DNA from: Acanthaster planci
Lineage: Eukaryota > Echinodermata > Asteroidea > Valvatida > Acanthasteridae
Length of the DNA stretch: 34,570 bases
Assembly (NCBI RefSeq): GCF_001949145.1
Contig: NW_019091682.1
Span: 55,985-90,554 of the forward strand
Direction of reading: 5' to 3'
Shown in pieces: positions 21,001 to 30,886 of the stretch (position 1 is its first letter; the number at the start of each line of letters is the position of its first letter). The translations under genes were made by a program, and so were the position numbers. The notes under the pieces are model-generated. The model was not told where the DNA came from. It did not search any database and worked only from the letters and a program-made list of their open reading frames with translations.

Positions 21001-22669
21001 GTTAACCAGGAGCTAAACACAGAAGGACCAGTGAGTAAAGAAAAAGTCATCAACCACCCAGTTCGTTTTTGACAGTCGGCCTCTGCCATCAGGGAGATTG
21101 CTGCTAGTGTCGGGCATTATGCAAGTAATACTGGCACCAGTAGCAGTAGGTCCAGGCCCAGTGCCAGTGGGTACAGCAACCACATGCAAGTCATTGAAAG
21201 CAGGGTTCTGCTTCTCGTACAGGAAGGTTCACATTTTCCAACTCTCAAGCCATGGTACAGGATCACGTACAGCTCCACTCATTTTGACAACATTTTTATG
21301 ACAAGTGTGTTGTGACGTCCACCGTATCATCAAGAGTATCGGGTGAGGGAAAGAGTTCCACAAGAGTTACAGACAACACTAATTTTCCCTTAAAATGTTA
21401 GAACAGCCATCAGAAAGTGTTAACATGTCCCAAAAAGTGAAATTTAGTAAGGAAAATTCTAAAGCATTTACACAGAAAACACATTTTTTTCAGACAAGTC
21501 CCATATTATATACAGTAGGTTTGCATACAGGGGCACCAAGTGTTGTCCATGTAACTCTTTCCATGTCAGGCATGGCATGCATGCGGCACGACCGCTCGGT
21601 AGATGGCACTTTTTCTTATATATTTTATATTTTCCTTCTACATGTATATACATGTATTTTACATTTTGCTCTACATGTATATCACAACTGGTCTGGTGTC
21701 GAGGTGGTGGCGCTTCATCCTAGTTATTCGTTTCCTTCTATATTTATTAGAAAAATATAGAACAAATCTAAAAAAATAGAACAAAACTCTAATGAAACTA
21801 GAAAATATAGAACAAAACTAATAAATATAGTTTCATTCTATATCTTTAAGTTTTTCTATTATTTATTAGTTTTGTTCTATACTTGAGTTTAGTTAGAACT
21901 ATATTTTTTTAATTTCATTATATATTACTTTCATCCTATATGTATCTGTTTTGTCCTATATATATTAGTTTCATCCTACATTATATTACTTTTGTAGGAT
22001 ATAGTATTTTCATTCTATATTTATTAGTTTTGTCGTCTATATGTGTTTAGTCGTATATTAGTTTCTGTTCTGTTTATAAATCACCTTTGTCCTTTGTCCA
22101 ATATATAAATTGTTTCATTAGTTTCATCCCACATATTTATTTCTTTCATCCTTTATATATTTTTGTTTTAGATTTATTTCACTTTCGTCCTATATTAGTT
22201 TTGTCATATATATATTATTTTTGTTAGCTTTTTTGGGTACTAATAAAGTCATAAAGGGCACCTCATCCCTAACTGTTCAGAAAAACACCATATTTACCTG
22301 TACTTGTTTTGTGAATCAAATGATAGAAAAGTATATCACAAATAAAATTCAAGACTGCATGGTATTGATGAGAATGAGGTAGAAATGAAAATTAACACTG
22401 TGCTGACCAGCCTCACTGGACAAAAAGGTGATTTACCAATTTTTTATTATTTTCATTGATAACATCATGTGAATAATTAGTTTAACTAAGCAAAAGCCAA
22501 CTGTTTTACATGTAATGTGAAAGAATTAATTGAATACTTACATACTTTACCAATCATATACTTTTAAACAAATTAGTATGATCTCTTACTTGTATTTAGA
22601 CAGGGAAACTTCATTTTTATCAATGTCCTTCACTGTGAAGCCATATATATCTGTTGGCCCATCTGCTGC
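17972..22669 (-). CDS. GPX4: Selenoprotein phospholipid hydroperoxide glutathione peroxidase, GPX4-type (spliced, 5' partial)
   Basis: Joined exons in transcript order: 22669-22590, 20560-20413, 20181-20036, 19617-19593, 19114-19055, 18016-17972. They give 504 nt, 168 codons including TAG, with all phases consistent. The enzyme reduces lipid hydroperoxides with glutathione and in animals protects against lipid peroxidation and ferroptosis. The thioredoxin-fold motifs are present: NVASQUGLT with U encoded by TGA, then [14 protein letters not shown], then IKWNF, which supply the catalytic Sec, Gln, Trp and Asn. The segment before KWNF is short ([12 protein letters not shown]), as in monomeric GPX4 and unlike tetrameric GPX1. 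Human cytosolic GPX4 has 170 residues. Here 167 are seen and the first exon, with the start and any mitochondrial leader, is missing. The end, KELDKPE, is specific to this protein. The gene is convergent with Asterix. Confidence 0.95.
19055..19114 (-). CDS. GPX4: GPX4 exon FLINKKG
   Basis: The acceptor is TTTTCTCTTGTAG and the donor GTACGT. Twenty whole codons, [20 protein letters not shown], match the family's KFL(I/V)(D/N)K-x-G-x-V-x-R(Y/F)(A/G)P block. Confidence 0.95.
19593..19617 (-). CDS. GPX4: GPX4 25-nt microexon carrying the catalytic Trp and Asn
   Basis: The acceptor is CCTTTTCTTGCAG and the donor GTATGT. The exon T-GCA-ATT-AAA-TGG-AAT-TTT-TCT-AAG gives (N)AIKWNFSK. Without it the flanking exons join out of frame and hit a stop immediately; with it the frame and the KWNF motif are restored. 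Phase 2 in and phase 0 out agree with the neighbours. Confidence 0.94.
20036..20181 (-). CDS. GPX4: GPX4 exon [11 protein letters not shown]
   Basis: The acceptor is CTTCATGCAG and the donor GTATGT. It encodes [19 protein letters not shown] then [20 protein letters not shown] and KKKQHGTLT, ending two bases (AA) into a codon completed by T of the next, 25-nt exon (Asn). Confidence 0.95.
20413..20560 (-). CDS. GPX4: GPX4 selenocysteine exon
   Basis: The acceptor is TTTTCTTTAG and the donor GTACGC. After a split Lys codon it reads [20 protein letters not shown] and on to [14 protein letters not shown]. The TGA at 20523-20521 is at the exact position of the catalytic Sec of vertebrate GPX4, and the frame continues cleanly on both sides. 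Read as a stop, it would cut the protein before most of the fold, so selenocysteine decoding is by far the simplest explanation. Confidence 0.96.
20521..20523 (-). other. In-frame TGA selenocysteine codon
   Basis: Codon TGA in VASQ-TGA-GLTN on the - strand. It aligns with Sec in the GPX4 family active site. Cys-type homologues would have TGT or TGC here. Confidence 0.93.
21013..21282 (-). pseudogene. 90-codon frame with one internal TGA, inside a GPX4 intron
   Basis: From ATG 21282-21280 the frame reads [17 protein letters not shown], then TGA (21231-21229), then continues as [20 protein letters not shown] and further to a TAG at 21015-21013. The composition looks coding, with Gly/Pro/Thr-rich [12 protein letters not shown] in the middle. 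I do not recognise a family. It could be a nested pseudogene, a transposon fragment, or an unrelated skipped exon. The internal TGA could only be selenocysteine if the frame had its own SECIS, for which there is no evidence. Confidence 0.3.
21731..22230. repeat. A/T-rich imperfect minisatellite in a GPX4 intron
   Basis: Degenerate units of roughly 20-25 bases, of the type TTAGTTTTGTTCTATATTTA or TTAGTTTCATCCTATATAT. Units before about 21830 run in the opposite orientation (TATAGAACAAAACTAATAAA), so the array changes direction and is palindromic at that scale. It is non-coding and lies in the roughly 2.0-kb intron before the selenocysteine exon. Confidence 0.75.
22590..22669 (-). CDS. GPX4: GPX4 exon (first one found)
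   Basis: The acceptor is CCTTTGTTTAG and the donor GTAAGA. The exon encodes [20 protein letters not shown] then VSLSKY, and ends AA, which joins G of the next exon to give Lys. This matches the family's F-x-x-KDIDG-x-x-V-L-x-KY-K/R-G start. There is no in-frame ATG, so at least one more exon lies upstream at higher coordinates; I could not find it. Confidence 0.92.
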
Positions 22670-24161
22670 CTAAACAAAGGAAAAGAAAAATACTTTTAAG
22701 TTTTAAATACATGTAAGATTTAAGTGACCAGATCCTTGGGATTCTTCTAAGTTTCTAAACCAGCTTTTGGTTCATGATATTTTTTGGTTCAAAATAGTCA
22801 TGTGTACTGGTACAGTCAATTTTTGTCAGTAGACCACCTCATGTTGGAGAAACAACACAATTATTTTCAAAGATTTCAGGATGCGATTTGGACTAACAGG
22901 ATCAACAAAAGTAATGACATTTTTCATCCATAAAAAGTACCAGTAACCATGTGAGAAATTCATTGCGACAAACTGATTTTCCATGAAGAAGTTTTTAATT
23001 CAGGGAAAATAGATCATATATTAAACTTGTGTAACTTATGACTTGACTTTTCAGATGCAGAGCAAACTTTCAAGACTACTATCCCCTGCTGCACACAGAT
23101 GAATCCATTACATCCACACATTTCGGCTACACGTAGTATGTACATGTTTGCACCATATCTGCATGCACTTAAAACACAATCTGAAAGCAGGAAAAATATG
23201 GGTTCGGTTTTTTAAAAACTGAAACTCTGCTTGCTGGTGTCACAATCTCATCTGGGATGGAAGCTGTGCTGAGCTCGATGGATGAGTACAAATTATCCCC
23301 ACTCCACGTGACAATAAATCTCCACCCATGGATGATAGACAAAAGTCTAGGACTGTTGAACGTAAAAAAAAAAAGTATTTGGAATCACACATATTGAGTG
23401 ACCCACTGCCCTGTAAATTTTTGTCGATTTTGTTTTGGCTCCCGTGAGTTTTGACTAACCGTTCAAAAATGTTGAAGTCCGAATTGGAAATCTGGCCAAA
23501 CTTTCTTTTCCATAAATTTTGTGAGAACACACTTTGTACAACAAGCTTTTATTTCAATTTTCAAACAGAATTTGCCTTAAAACGATACAAACACGACTAA
23601 AGAGGCAGGTTTTCATTTTGAGCGATCTGGAACTACGTGTAGGAAAAATCCTGAACCAGGAAAATTGCTGAAACAGTGTCTTGTGTGCTCTAGTACAGTA
23701 CATGTATATGCAACTGTTTATTAAAATGTTTTGTTCCAAGCATACATGTACATGTACATGTAGATCTGTCTCCATGAGGGAACAAGGGAGGAAGCCAAAG
23801 GTTTACAATCTCTTTCACAGAAGTACATGTAATGCCAGCAATTAGCAGAGATCCATGTGGCTTTGAGCGACATGTACATGTACATACATTCACATACATG
23901 TAAACTGTAATTTCTGTAATGAGATCATACTCATAACGTTACATACAGTGTATTGTGCATACGTCAAGTGCAGTCTGGACGGTGTTGGTTTTCTCTCACA
24001 TCACACACCCAGTATGTATAAACAATGCACATTCAGACCAATCTACAATAATCCATAGGAAACTCAATTCAAGGCAACACTTGTAGTAATGTTAGGACAC
24101 ACTAACCCAATATAGTACAGGCACATGCAAATACTTACTGTACATCATGGCCTTCCTCCAT

Positions 24162-24211
24162 TACATGTACATGTATACATGTACACTGTACATGTAAGGA
24201 CATGTACATGT
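24162..24211. repeat. TACATG palindromic repeat cluster
   Basis: Several (TACATG)n runs in about 50 bases, interrupted by CACTG and AAGG. Such self-complementary runs can extrude as hairpins. Confidence 0.85.
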
Positions 24212-25414
24212 GCGCCGGTGCCTAATTGTGTGCTGGAATACATGTACATACATGTCTCATTTGATTTTGCAAAATTGTCACCAATGTACATCTTCTAACA
24301 TATGGTAGCATGAAAAAGCTTGTGTATTCCAAAAAAAATTATTACATTGTACAAATGTACATGTACGCTGTACGTACATGTAGTAAAACACACATGTATT
24401 TCAACAAACGTCCCATACATGTACTGTACATGTACATGTATATTCTCATAACTTATATTTACACACAATTAACCAAAAAGAAAGGTTTACAAATACCATG
24501 TTTCACCACGCCTGTGCTTACTCCAAGCTGCCGTTATTAACACTGATGCATATATACATGTACATGTATAGGGTTGCCATGGCGTGGAACACCTTGGCAA
24601 AAACTCTGGCTCTATCAATCTCCACTTGTTAATTATTACTCAAATTGACTTGAGTAATCAGAGTTTTATACGTACATCATCACTGGGTCACATAATCAGA
24701 GAGTGCAAAGGCCACAGTTCAGATTTGACAGATATTACAATACTTTGTCAATACTACAATTTTTCACACAAAGATATTTAGTACAAGGGCTTAACTTACA
24801 TGTACCAGTATATGTACATGTGTTAATTTGGAACAATTTTTTAAATTTTTGTTTCCTGCAGTACTCCTCTCAACATTTGAAAGAAAATTGTTGTTTTGGC
24901 TTGTTTTGTTTTTAAACTTCCCTGAATTTAATCTGGGAACTTTTTCTAAGTTAACCTATAGTACTAAGCGACAATTCCCTTCATAGTACCGGATATTTCA
25001 TACATGTGTATGCATGTCTGCAAAATGAGATTCAATACACTGTATTTGCTTCAGAAAGGGAAGGCTGGAAAAGACTAAGCATTTACTTGGTCAAAAAATA
25101 CATGTTCCACACACGCAGGTGCATGGGATTTCACACAACATAAACGGCAGACCCTCCATTGCCATGGTCTTGGTGGACCTCTGAATAATATACATGCACA
25201 TGCACATGCAGTCAAGTAAGCACAAACAAGACTGAAATATCATGAATTAGCAGTTAATCAATGGCATGTACTGTACATGTACAATAAAACTGAAAGTATT
25301 GTACCAATTCTTAGTACACACTGTACATACATGTATGAAATACACTTAAGATGGACAGGACATGGTATTTTATCTTGACCCCCTGCCAGCTTCAAACATC
25401 TTCTACATAGTATC

Positions 25415-25460
25415 TGTACATGTGTACATGTACAGTGTACATGTACATGTACAGTGTACC
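25415..25460. repeat. TACATG/TACAGTG repeat cluster
   Basis: TGTACATG and TACAGTG units alternate over about 46 bases, with the ACAGTGTACATGTAC combination repeated. Confidence 0.85.
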
Positions 25461-27065
25461 TTTCTGTGTTGTGTTTAACTGATATTTTCCCCTTTTACAT
25501 GTATACATGTATGTAAAATGCCTTTTCCGACCTTCTTATGACAATCTGTTTGGTGTAATTTAGCTCCACTGCATGTAAATAACACTTTGAACTTTATACA
25601 GTCTGCTATCTGATGGTAAATAAAGATTTTTCTATTTCAAGAGAGATACCAAATAAACATCTTGTTGTATCATACATTAAACCAATAAAGCATTCTCAAC
25701 AATCACACAAGATATGCACATTAAGGTACATGGGATATGTACATGCATGCTGTATGTAGGTTACCTTAAAAAAATTGTTTGCAGTGTACGGTGAAAGAGA
25801 CTGTGGTACACCTAAGTCTTATGATGTGTGTATTTTACATGTACAACTACACGTAAAAGTTATAAATAATCAGGTGACAGTAAAATACTTTAAGTTTAAA
25901 CTGTTAAAAATGCAAAGTGAAGTGTGCTGTGATACACCATACCTAGCAATACTAAATGCCTGCCAGTGTACATACATGTATACAGTATGTACAATTAACC
26001 TCCCTACTGCAGACTTTATAAAAATGCACACAACAATTTCAGAACTTACATTTATCCAACATTCAGTTGGGTTTATTGATTTTATCTATTATGCCTACTG
26101 GGTACTTACTGCTGGCCTTGGAGTGCAGCTAAACATCCTTGTAAATCCAAAAACAACAGATGGTAATGCCCTGAAGTTTGTAATCCAACCTGATGCCATA
26201 GCCTGGAATATATGAGGCACCACAAGAGTAGTGAGGCTGACATATTATGGAGGAATCATTTCAGTGAATCTGATATCCTGACTGAACTACTGTACATGCA
26301 AATGCTATGGTACATGTATTTCTCTCTGAGGACTGTTTAAATGAATCAAATCTTCTTGTAGATGAAATTCTGGCTACTGACTGCACATGCTGAGCTAGTT
26401 ATTAAACCACTCCACTGTAGGTTTCTGGAATCTGGAAAAAAAAAATCACATGCTATTAAGTACATACATGTACTGTACATTAGGCACCATTCGCACCTGT
26501 AACCACTGTGCACAAATCTTAAGACAAGTCAATACCGACTTAGCTCCATCACCATGTATATCATACATGTACATCATCTGTAGGGTACGACTCACTTGAA
26601 ATTAGTACTTTCACTCATCCATGTCATCGGAGAGAGTTACATGTACGTGTCTTTAGATCCCATAGTCGCAACTGTACCCCAATGCTAGCTGACCATGCTA
26701 GCCCTATATGTACGGGTATACACCAGTGTAGATTATACTAGTACATATACCGGTACATTTTTGTGATAAAAGAAACACAGCATACATATACCTAAGCTGC
26801 ATGGGGCTGTATGGAACATGTAAGTCTATATACATCATGGTGCATGTACATGTAAGTCAGGTATTTCAGAGTTTTGAAGCATCGGACTATAGAGGCATCA
26901 GAATACAGATTGCACCTCGTACATGTACATGTAGCTCTATGATGCCTTGGCCAAACAAGCCATTGGACTTACATGTATGAAGGGCCCGATTTGTGGACAG
27001 AAATTAAAATATTTTAACTGTCAGACCTACGGTACTTACTGGACCTAGATATGAGGGTTCCGACC

Positions 27066-27086
27066 TACATGTACATGTACATGTAT
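27066..27086. repeat. (TACATG)n run
   Basis: An uninterrupted run of just over three TACATG units. A nearly identical run is at 27168-27189. Confidence 0.85.
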
Positions 27087-27167
27087 GGGGTTATTGGACT
27101 TCGGGCCTTTACTTTGTTGGGGACAAGATTTTGTCAGACTTACAAGTATGAGGCATACAGTGTATCA

Positions 27168-27189
27168 TACATGTACATGTACATGTACT
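27168..27189. repeat. (TACATG)n run
   Basis: An uninterrupted run of more than three TACATG units, about 100 bases from the run at 27066. Confidence 0.85.
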
Positions 27190-27849
27190 GTATGAAGCCT
27201 TGACTTCATGCACATGTACAGTACATGCATATAACGAATCAACAACCTTTTGTCTTAACTAACATTCTCCAAGAACCATTTTTATCCACTGCATAGGTAC
27301 TTCCATGTACCATAGAGAACAGACTAACCATTAAGGACAGGAATACAAGTACTGTACATGTACACGTTGTGTTACTTCCCTTTGTGTTCTGTCCCCATAC
27401 CACACAGAAGGGCAAAGCATACATGTACATGTACGTGTACATTGTATGCCCTGCGACTTTCTTGTGGGCCATAAAAAAATCACTCGAAGATGGATGCCGA
27501 TGGATAGTCCATGACATACATGTACATTGCATATATGTGGGCAAGATGGTGCCTTGTCTATGACAATTGCACTGGATGATGAAGTTGACCAGCAAAGTTA
27601 CCTGAGCCTCCTATATCACATACAGAAGTCTTCTTTCAGTGTTGAAATGACTGGAGTTGGCAATTAACTCCAAGTCAGGTCAAATCAAGACATGTTTTTT
27701 AATTGACTTGACTCAATTCACCAGCCCTATGACTTGATATGGGCTTGACCATTTTCATACTTGTGCCTGTCCAAACAAGAAATGAAGTTTAAGAAATTCT
27801 CTATTATAATGGCATGATTTTTACAACCATCAATGTTCTAGGCTTTGTT

Positions 27850-28330
27850 ACCTCTGCAGGCTGCATATGGCAGTGCAATGCATTGCCATCAACAATAACC
27901 TCCAAGAGGCCTTGAGGAGGCCCTAAACGATGCTTTAAGGATCAGTTGAAGATCTCTCTGAAAAAAGTCAGCATTGACCCAGAGGTTTGGGAAATTGTTG
28001 CCATGAACCGACCAGGAGGGGACTGAGACCTTTGAGACCAACCGTCATCACGAAGATGATTGGCGACGTGCTGCAATTAAGGAGGGCCCGACTCACCTAA
28101 ACTAGTTCACCACCCACACTCCCTTGTGACTTCTGTCCAAGGCTCTTCAGGAGTAGACTGGGCCTCCATCCATGTCCAATACCACCAACAGAGCAAGCAC
28201 GGAATAGGATGAGAGCGACGATCCCAATGCTCGAACACGAGCGGGTGCCGACGACAACATGCTTTGTCAGTCAACTGTGGTACCAGCCACAAGGGTAAAG
28301 AGGTAAATGATTGATGATCTGCAATGCCCT
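27850..28330 (+). pseudogene. Second decayed LINE, extreme 3' end of ORF2
   Basis: From 27919 the frame reads GPKRCFKDQLKISLKK then VSIDPEVWEIVA and stops at TGA 28024. After a frameshift, DWRRAAIKEG follows at 28058. Then, back in the first frame at 28135, comes CDFCPRLFRSRLGLH, a zinc-knuckle-like C-x2-C end. The order R-(F/Y)-KD, SLKK, IDP-x-xWE, DW-x-AAIKEG, C-x2-C-x-R-x-F-x-SR-x-GL is a known tail of metazoan non-LTR retrotransposon polyproteins. Stops and frameshifts show that it is dead. It differs from the LINE at 1-742, whose ORF ends in WNKLP, so two families are represented. Confidence 0.75.
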
Positions 28331-28740
28331 TAGTCTGACTAGCCTACAGGTGTGCTTGGTATTCAATGAAGAGAATTTAATGGTTTGAGATCTGCAAAAT
28401 TAGCAACAGCAATATACATCAGCATGCATCTGAAGAAAATACCCTACAACATACATCTTGGCACAAAGATTAATATTAACTCCTACAGATACAGGAATAA
28501 TTTTTTAAAGAACGTGAACATGGACTTTTCAAAGAATCAATACTGCTGGCCACATTCGTCATTTTGGTTTGAAACGCAGGACACGGTACTGTTTCAAGAC
28601 TTTTCTCTCTTAAACTGAAAATCATATTATTTATAATAATGTCCTTCAAGCATTGGATTGAGACTAAGAACATACTGAGCCATTGTTAAGGTAAGGTACA
28701 AAAATCCTTTCCATGTGAATGATGTACATGTACAATCCTC

Positions 28741-29058
28741 CCCACAGCAGTGTGGGAAGAGTCTGCTAATGAATACATGTACCTACCCAAACTGTCACTA
28801 TATATGCAAATTTCCTTTGCGTCTGATTCTATTTGCTAAAACTTGATCAACCGTAGTGTGCCCTCTATAGGCCCATGATGCATAGTGGCACCGCTGCCAT
28901 GTTTGTCCTTTTTGGAGTGTGACGTCTGAGCCAGAGTGGGGAGGACAGGAGGGCTGTGCCTGTTTGGGTATTAGGTATTCATTAGCAGACTCTTCCCACA
29001 CTCCTGTGAGGGAGGAGTCCATTGCACTCAACCTACCCAAACAGTCACTTTATATGCA
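28741..29058. repeat. Composite inverted plus direct repeat
   Basis: A 27-bp arm at 28750-28776 (GTGTGGGAAGAGTCTGCTAA and six more bases) is the exact reverse complement of 28975-29001, and weaker matching extends to both sides. Immediately next to the left arm, 28781-28808 (ACCTACCCAAACTGTCAC and on) recurs in direct orientation at 29031-29058 with two mismatches. This mixture suggests a rearranged or nested MITE/SINE-type element. No coding part is seen. Confidence 0.7.
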
Positions 29059-29921
29059 CAGTAGCACTGTACGCTGGGTCGTCGAAGGGAAGGCGAGGAC
29101 GCACTGAAGTTTGTGAATCCATGAAAAGAGGGTATCCATAGATATGGTGAAGAGATGGAGGTAGCTCATGGAGTACGGGTCTTCATGGTCTCAGTGAAGA
29201 AGTTATTATAGACACGCCTCAACAGAACTCATTGCAAACCATACAAAAGGTAGCATGAGGTAAATGATTGTAGAGTTGTCTAGCACTTTACTATGCAGAT
29301 AAATTCCGATAGACACAGCAGAAGGATGTTGGCAGAGTATATGTATATCAACCTGGTGTCTTAAACCTCGATATGGGCGGCTAGGTTTGATGTCCGTGAA
29401 GATCAGCCATTTGGAACAATGAAGTTAATGGCCGAGGAACCTAACTATCGCAGGTAAAGTTCTCACTTAAAGGGTAAAGACAGCAGAAGAGGCACACTAT
29501 CTCTCAGCTTTGATTCCCGGCACTGTATCATTACAAAGATTAGGGCAGTGAGGCAATACTTGCCATTATAGGAGAACAAAAGTACTCTATGACATTAAAG
29601 ACGAAGATGTCTTGTCAAAGAGAGGAGAATGAACAGGGCTTTGAATGCTAGCCTATGATGTGGGTGAAAGGGATGCAGTGGTATTATCACCCAAAGAGAG
29701 TATGTGTAGAGGATATCATCATCTGACTATCCAGGAATGAAGTAGCTAGGGGGCTGGCCCCACCAAAATGTGTGGTGGAGAAGCCTCTACAAAGGACTTG
29801 GAGAAGGACCTTGGAAGAGCTCAAGGACACATACATGTAAGTCCCAACTGAATATGAACTATTAGGAAAGAAACACTGAATGAACATGCCAGAAAGAGGG
29901 TATCTGGAGTCAGTATACAGC

Positions 29922-30087
29922 ATTGACAAGAATATAATATAAAATCAGTGCTCTGGAATATGTGAGTAGCTTCTTCAGGGCAAGCAGACTGAACTGAATC
30001 TGCTTGCCCTGAAGAAGGTACTCAGTTACTGAAAGCTCAGCAATCACATATTCCAGAGCACTGATTTTATATTATATTCTTGTCAAT
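29922..30087. mobile_element. Perfect 44 + 18 bp palindrome with asymmetric internal loop
   Basis: 29922-29965 is the exact reverse complement of 30044-30087 (44 of 44). Inside it, 29970-29987 (CTTCTTCAGGGCAAGCAG) is the exact reverse complement of 30000-30017 (18 of 18). The apical loop is 12 bases. The left arm has 4 unpaired bases (GTAG) and the right arm 26 (30018-30043). Perfect arms imply a recent or conversion-maintained inverted duplication. The right arm holds CTGAAGA followed 15 bases later by GAAA, recalling motifs at the ends of some retroelements. No protein is encoded. Confidence 0.9.
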
Positions 30088-30845
30088 ATTCTGATCACGG
30101 TGCTATGCAGCCCTTCCATATCTACTTGGAGTCAGTGTTGGCTAAGGAAGGGAAGTTAAATGGGGAAGCATATTAGGTAGTTGTGACAGCAGATGGTAGC
30201 TACATGAGATTGATGACTGCAGTTTCAAGTCATGTAGAAGAAGAAAGAGTCGGTTACTGCATTTATCAGTGTTTGAATTGAAGCCCCACACTGTCCGTCA
30301 TGCCATGAAAAATGGAGAACTGTTTACTCCTGGAGTAGATGTATACTAGCCATGCTAGCAATCTGGGTAAATGAGACCTCAGGGTTAGGAAGGCCTGAAT
30401 GGCATGAATAGAAGATGTCTTTCCGGACCAATTCTGACAGAATTGTTGGAAGTAGGGGTAACAGAGAGGGGCGCGAAGACGAGCAACCATACTCTGCTGA
30501 AAAAAAAAGAGGTTGTCTGTGATCAAGACCCGTAGGTGAGGGAGTCTGGCAACTTTAGATGTTCCATGCCAAGGCAGGGAGGACAATATGCAGACTGCCG
30601 AGTACCTCAAAGGACTGGCTCAGTCACATTGCGATATACAGTGTAGAGTCTGTTCTACTGTGTGAATCTTTCTCTGAGAGCAGACATCTGTAAAGGAATT
30701 GTTGGCGTCGAGACGTGGGTTACCTTCAGGTAAATCCCAAAGTCCGTGGCTTATAGGAACATTTGTCTTGTCAGGAGGCCAAGGCGTAGTAAGGGTGTAC
30801 CTCCGTGGTGATTTATCTGGTGAAGTGACAATGTGGTAACCAGTG

Positions 30846-30886
30846 TACTCCTGTCCCTGAGATCTGAGAGTTCAGGAACAGGAGTA
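30846..30886. repeat. 15-bp hairpin with one mismatch
   Basis: TACTCCTGTCCCTGA at 30846-30860 pairs with TCAGGAACAGGAGTA at 30872-30886 except for one C/A mismatch, with an 11-base loop. Its function is unknown. Confidence 0.6.

Larger units (their letters stand above)
22670..27850. other. GPX4 upstream region; dense TACATG repeats, no recognised gene
   Basis: The missing first GPX4 exon and its promoter may lie here on the - strand, but I could not identify them. The region has the highest density of (TACATG)n blocks in the window. The frame at 25775-26215 (+, 146 codons) is the longest uninterrupted one, but it crosses TACATG repeats and resembles no known protein. Confidence 0.45.

Noticed and set aside
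25775-26215. 146-codon frame (+), the longest uninterrupted frame
   Set aside because: It runs through TACATG repeats, has no recognisable domain and no splice partners; chance in A/T-rich sequence.
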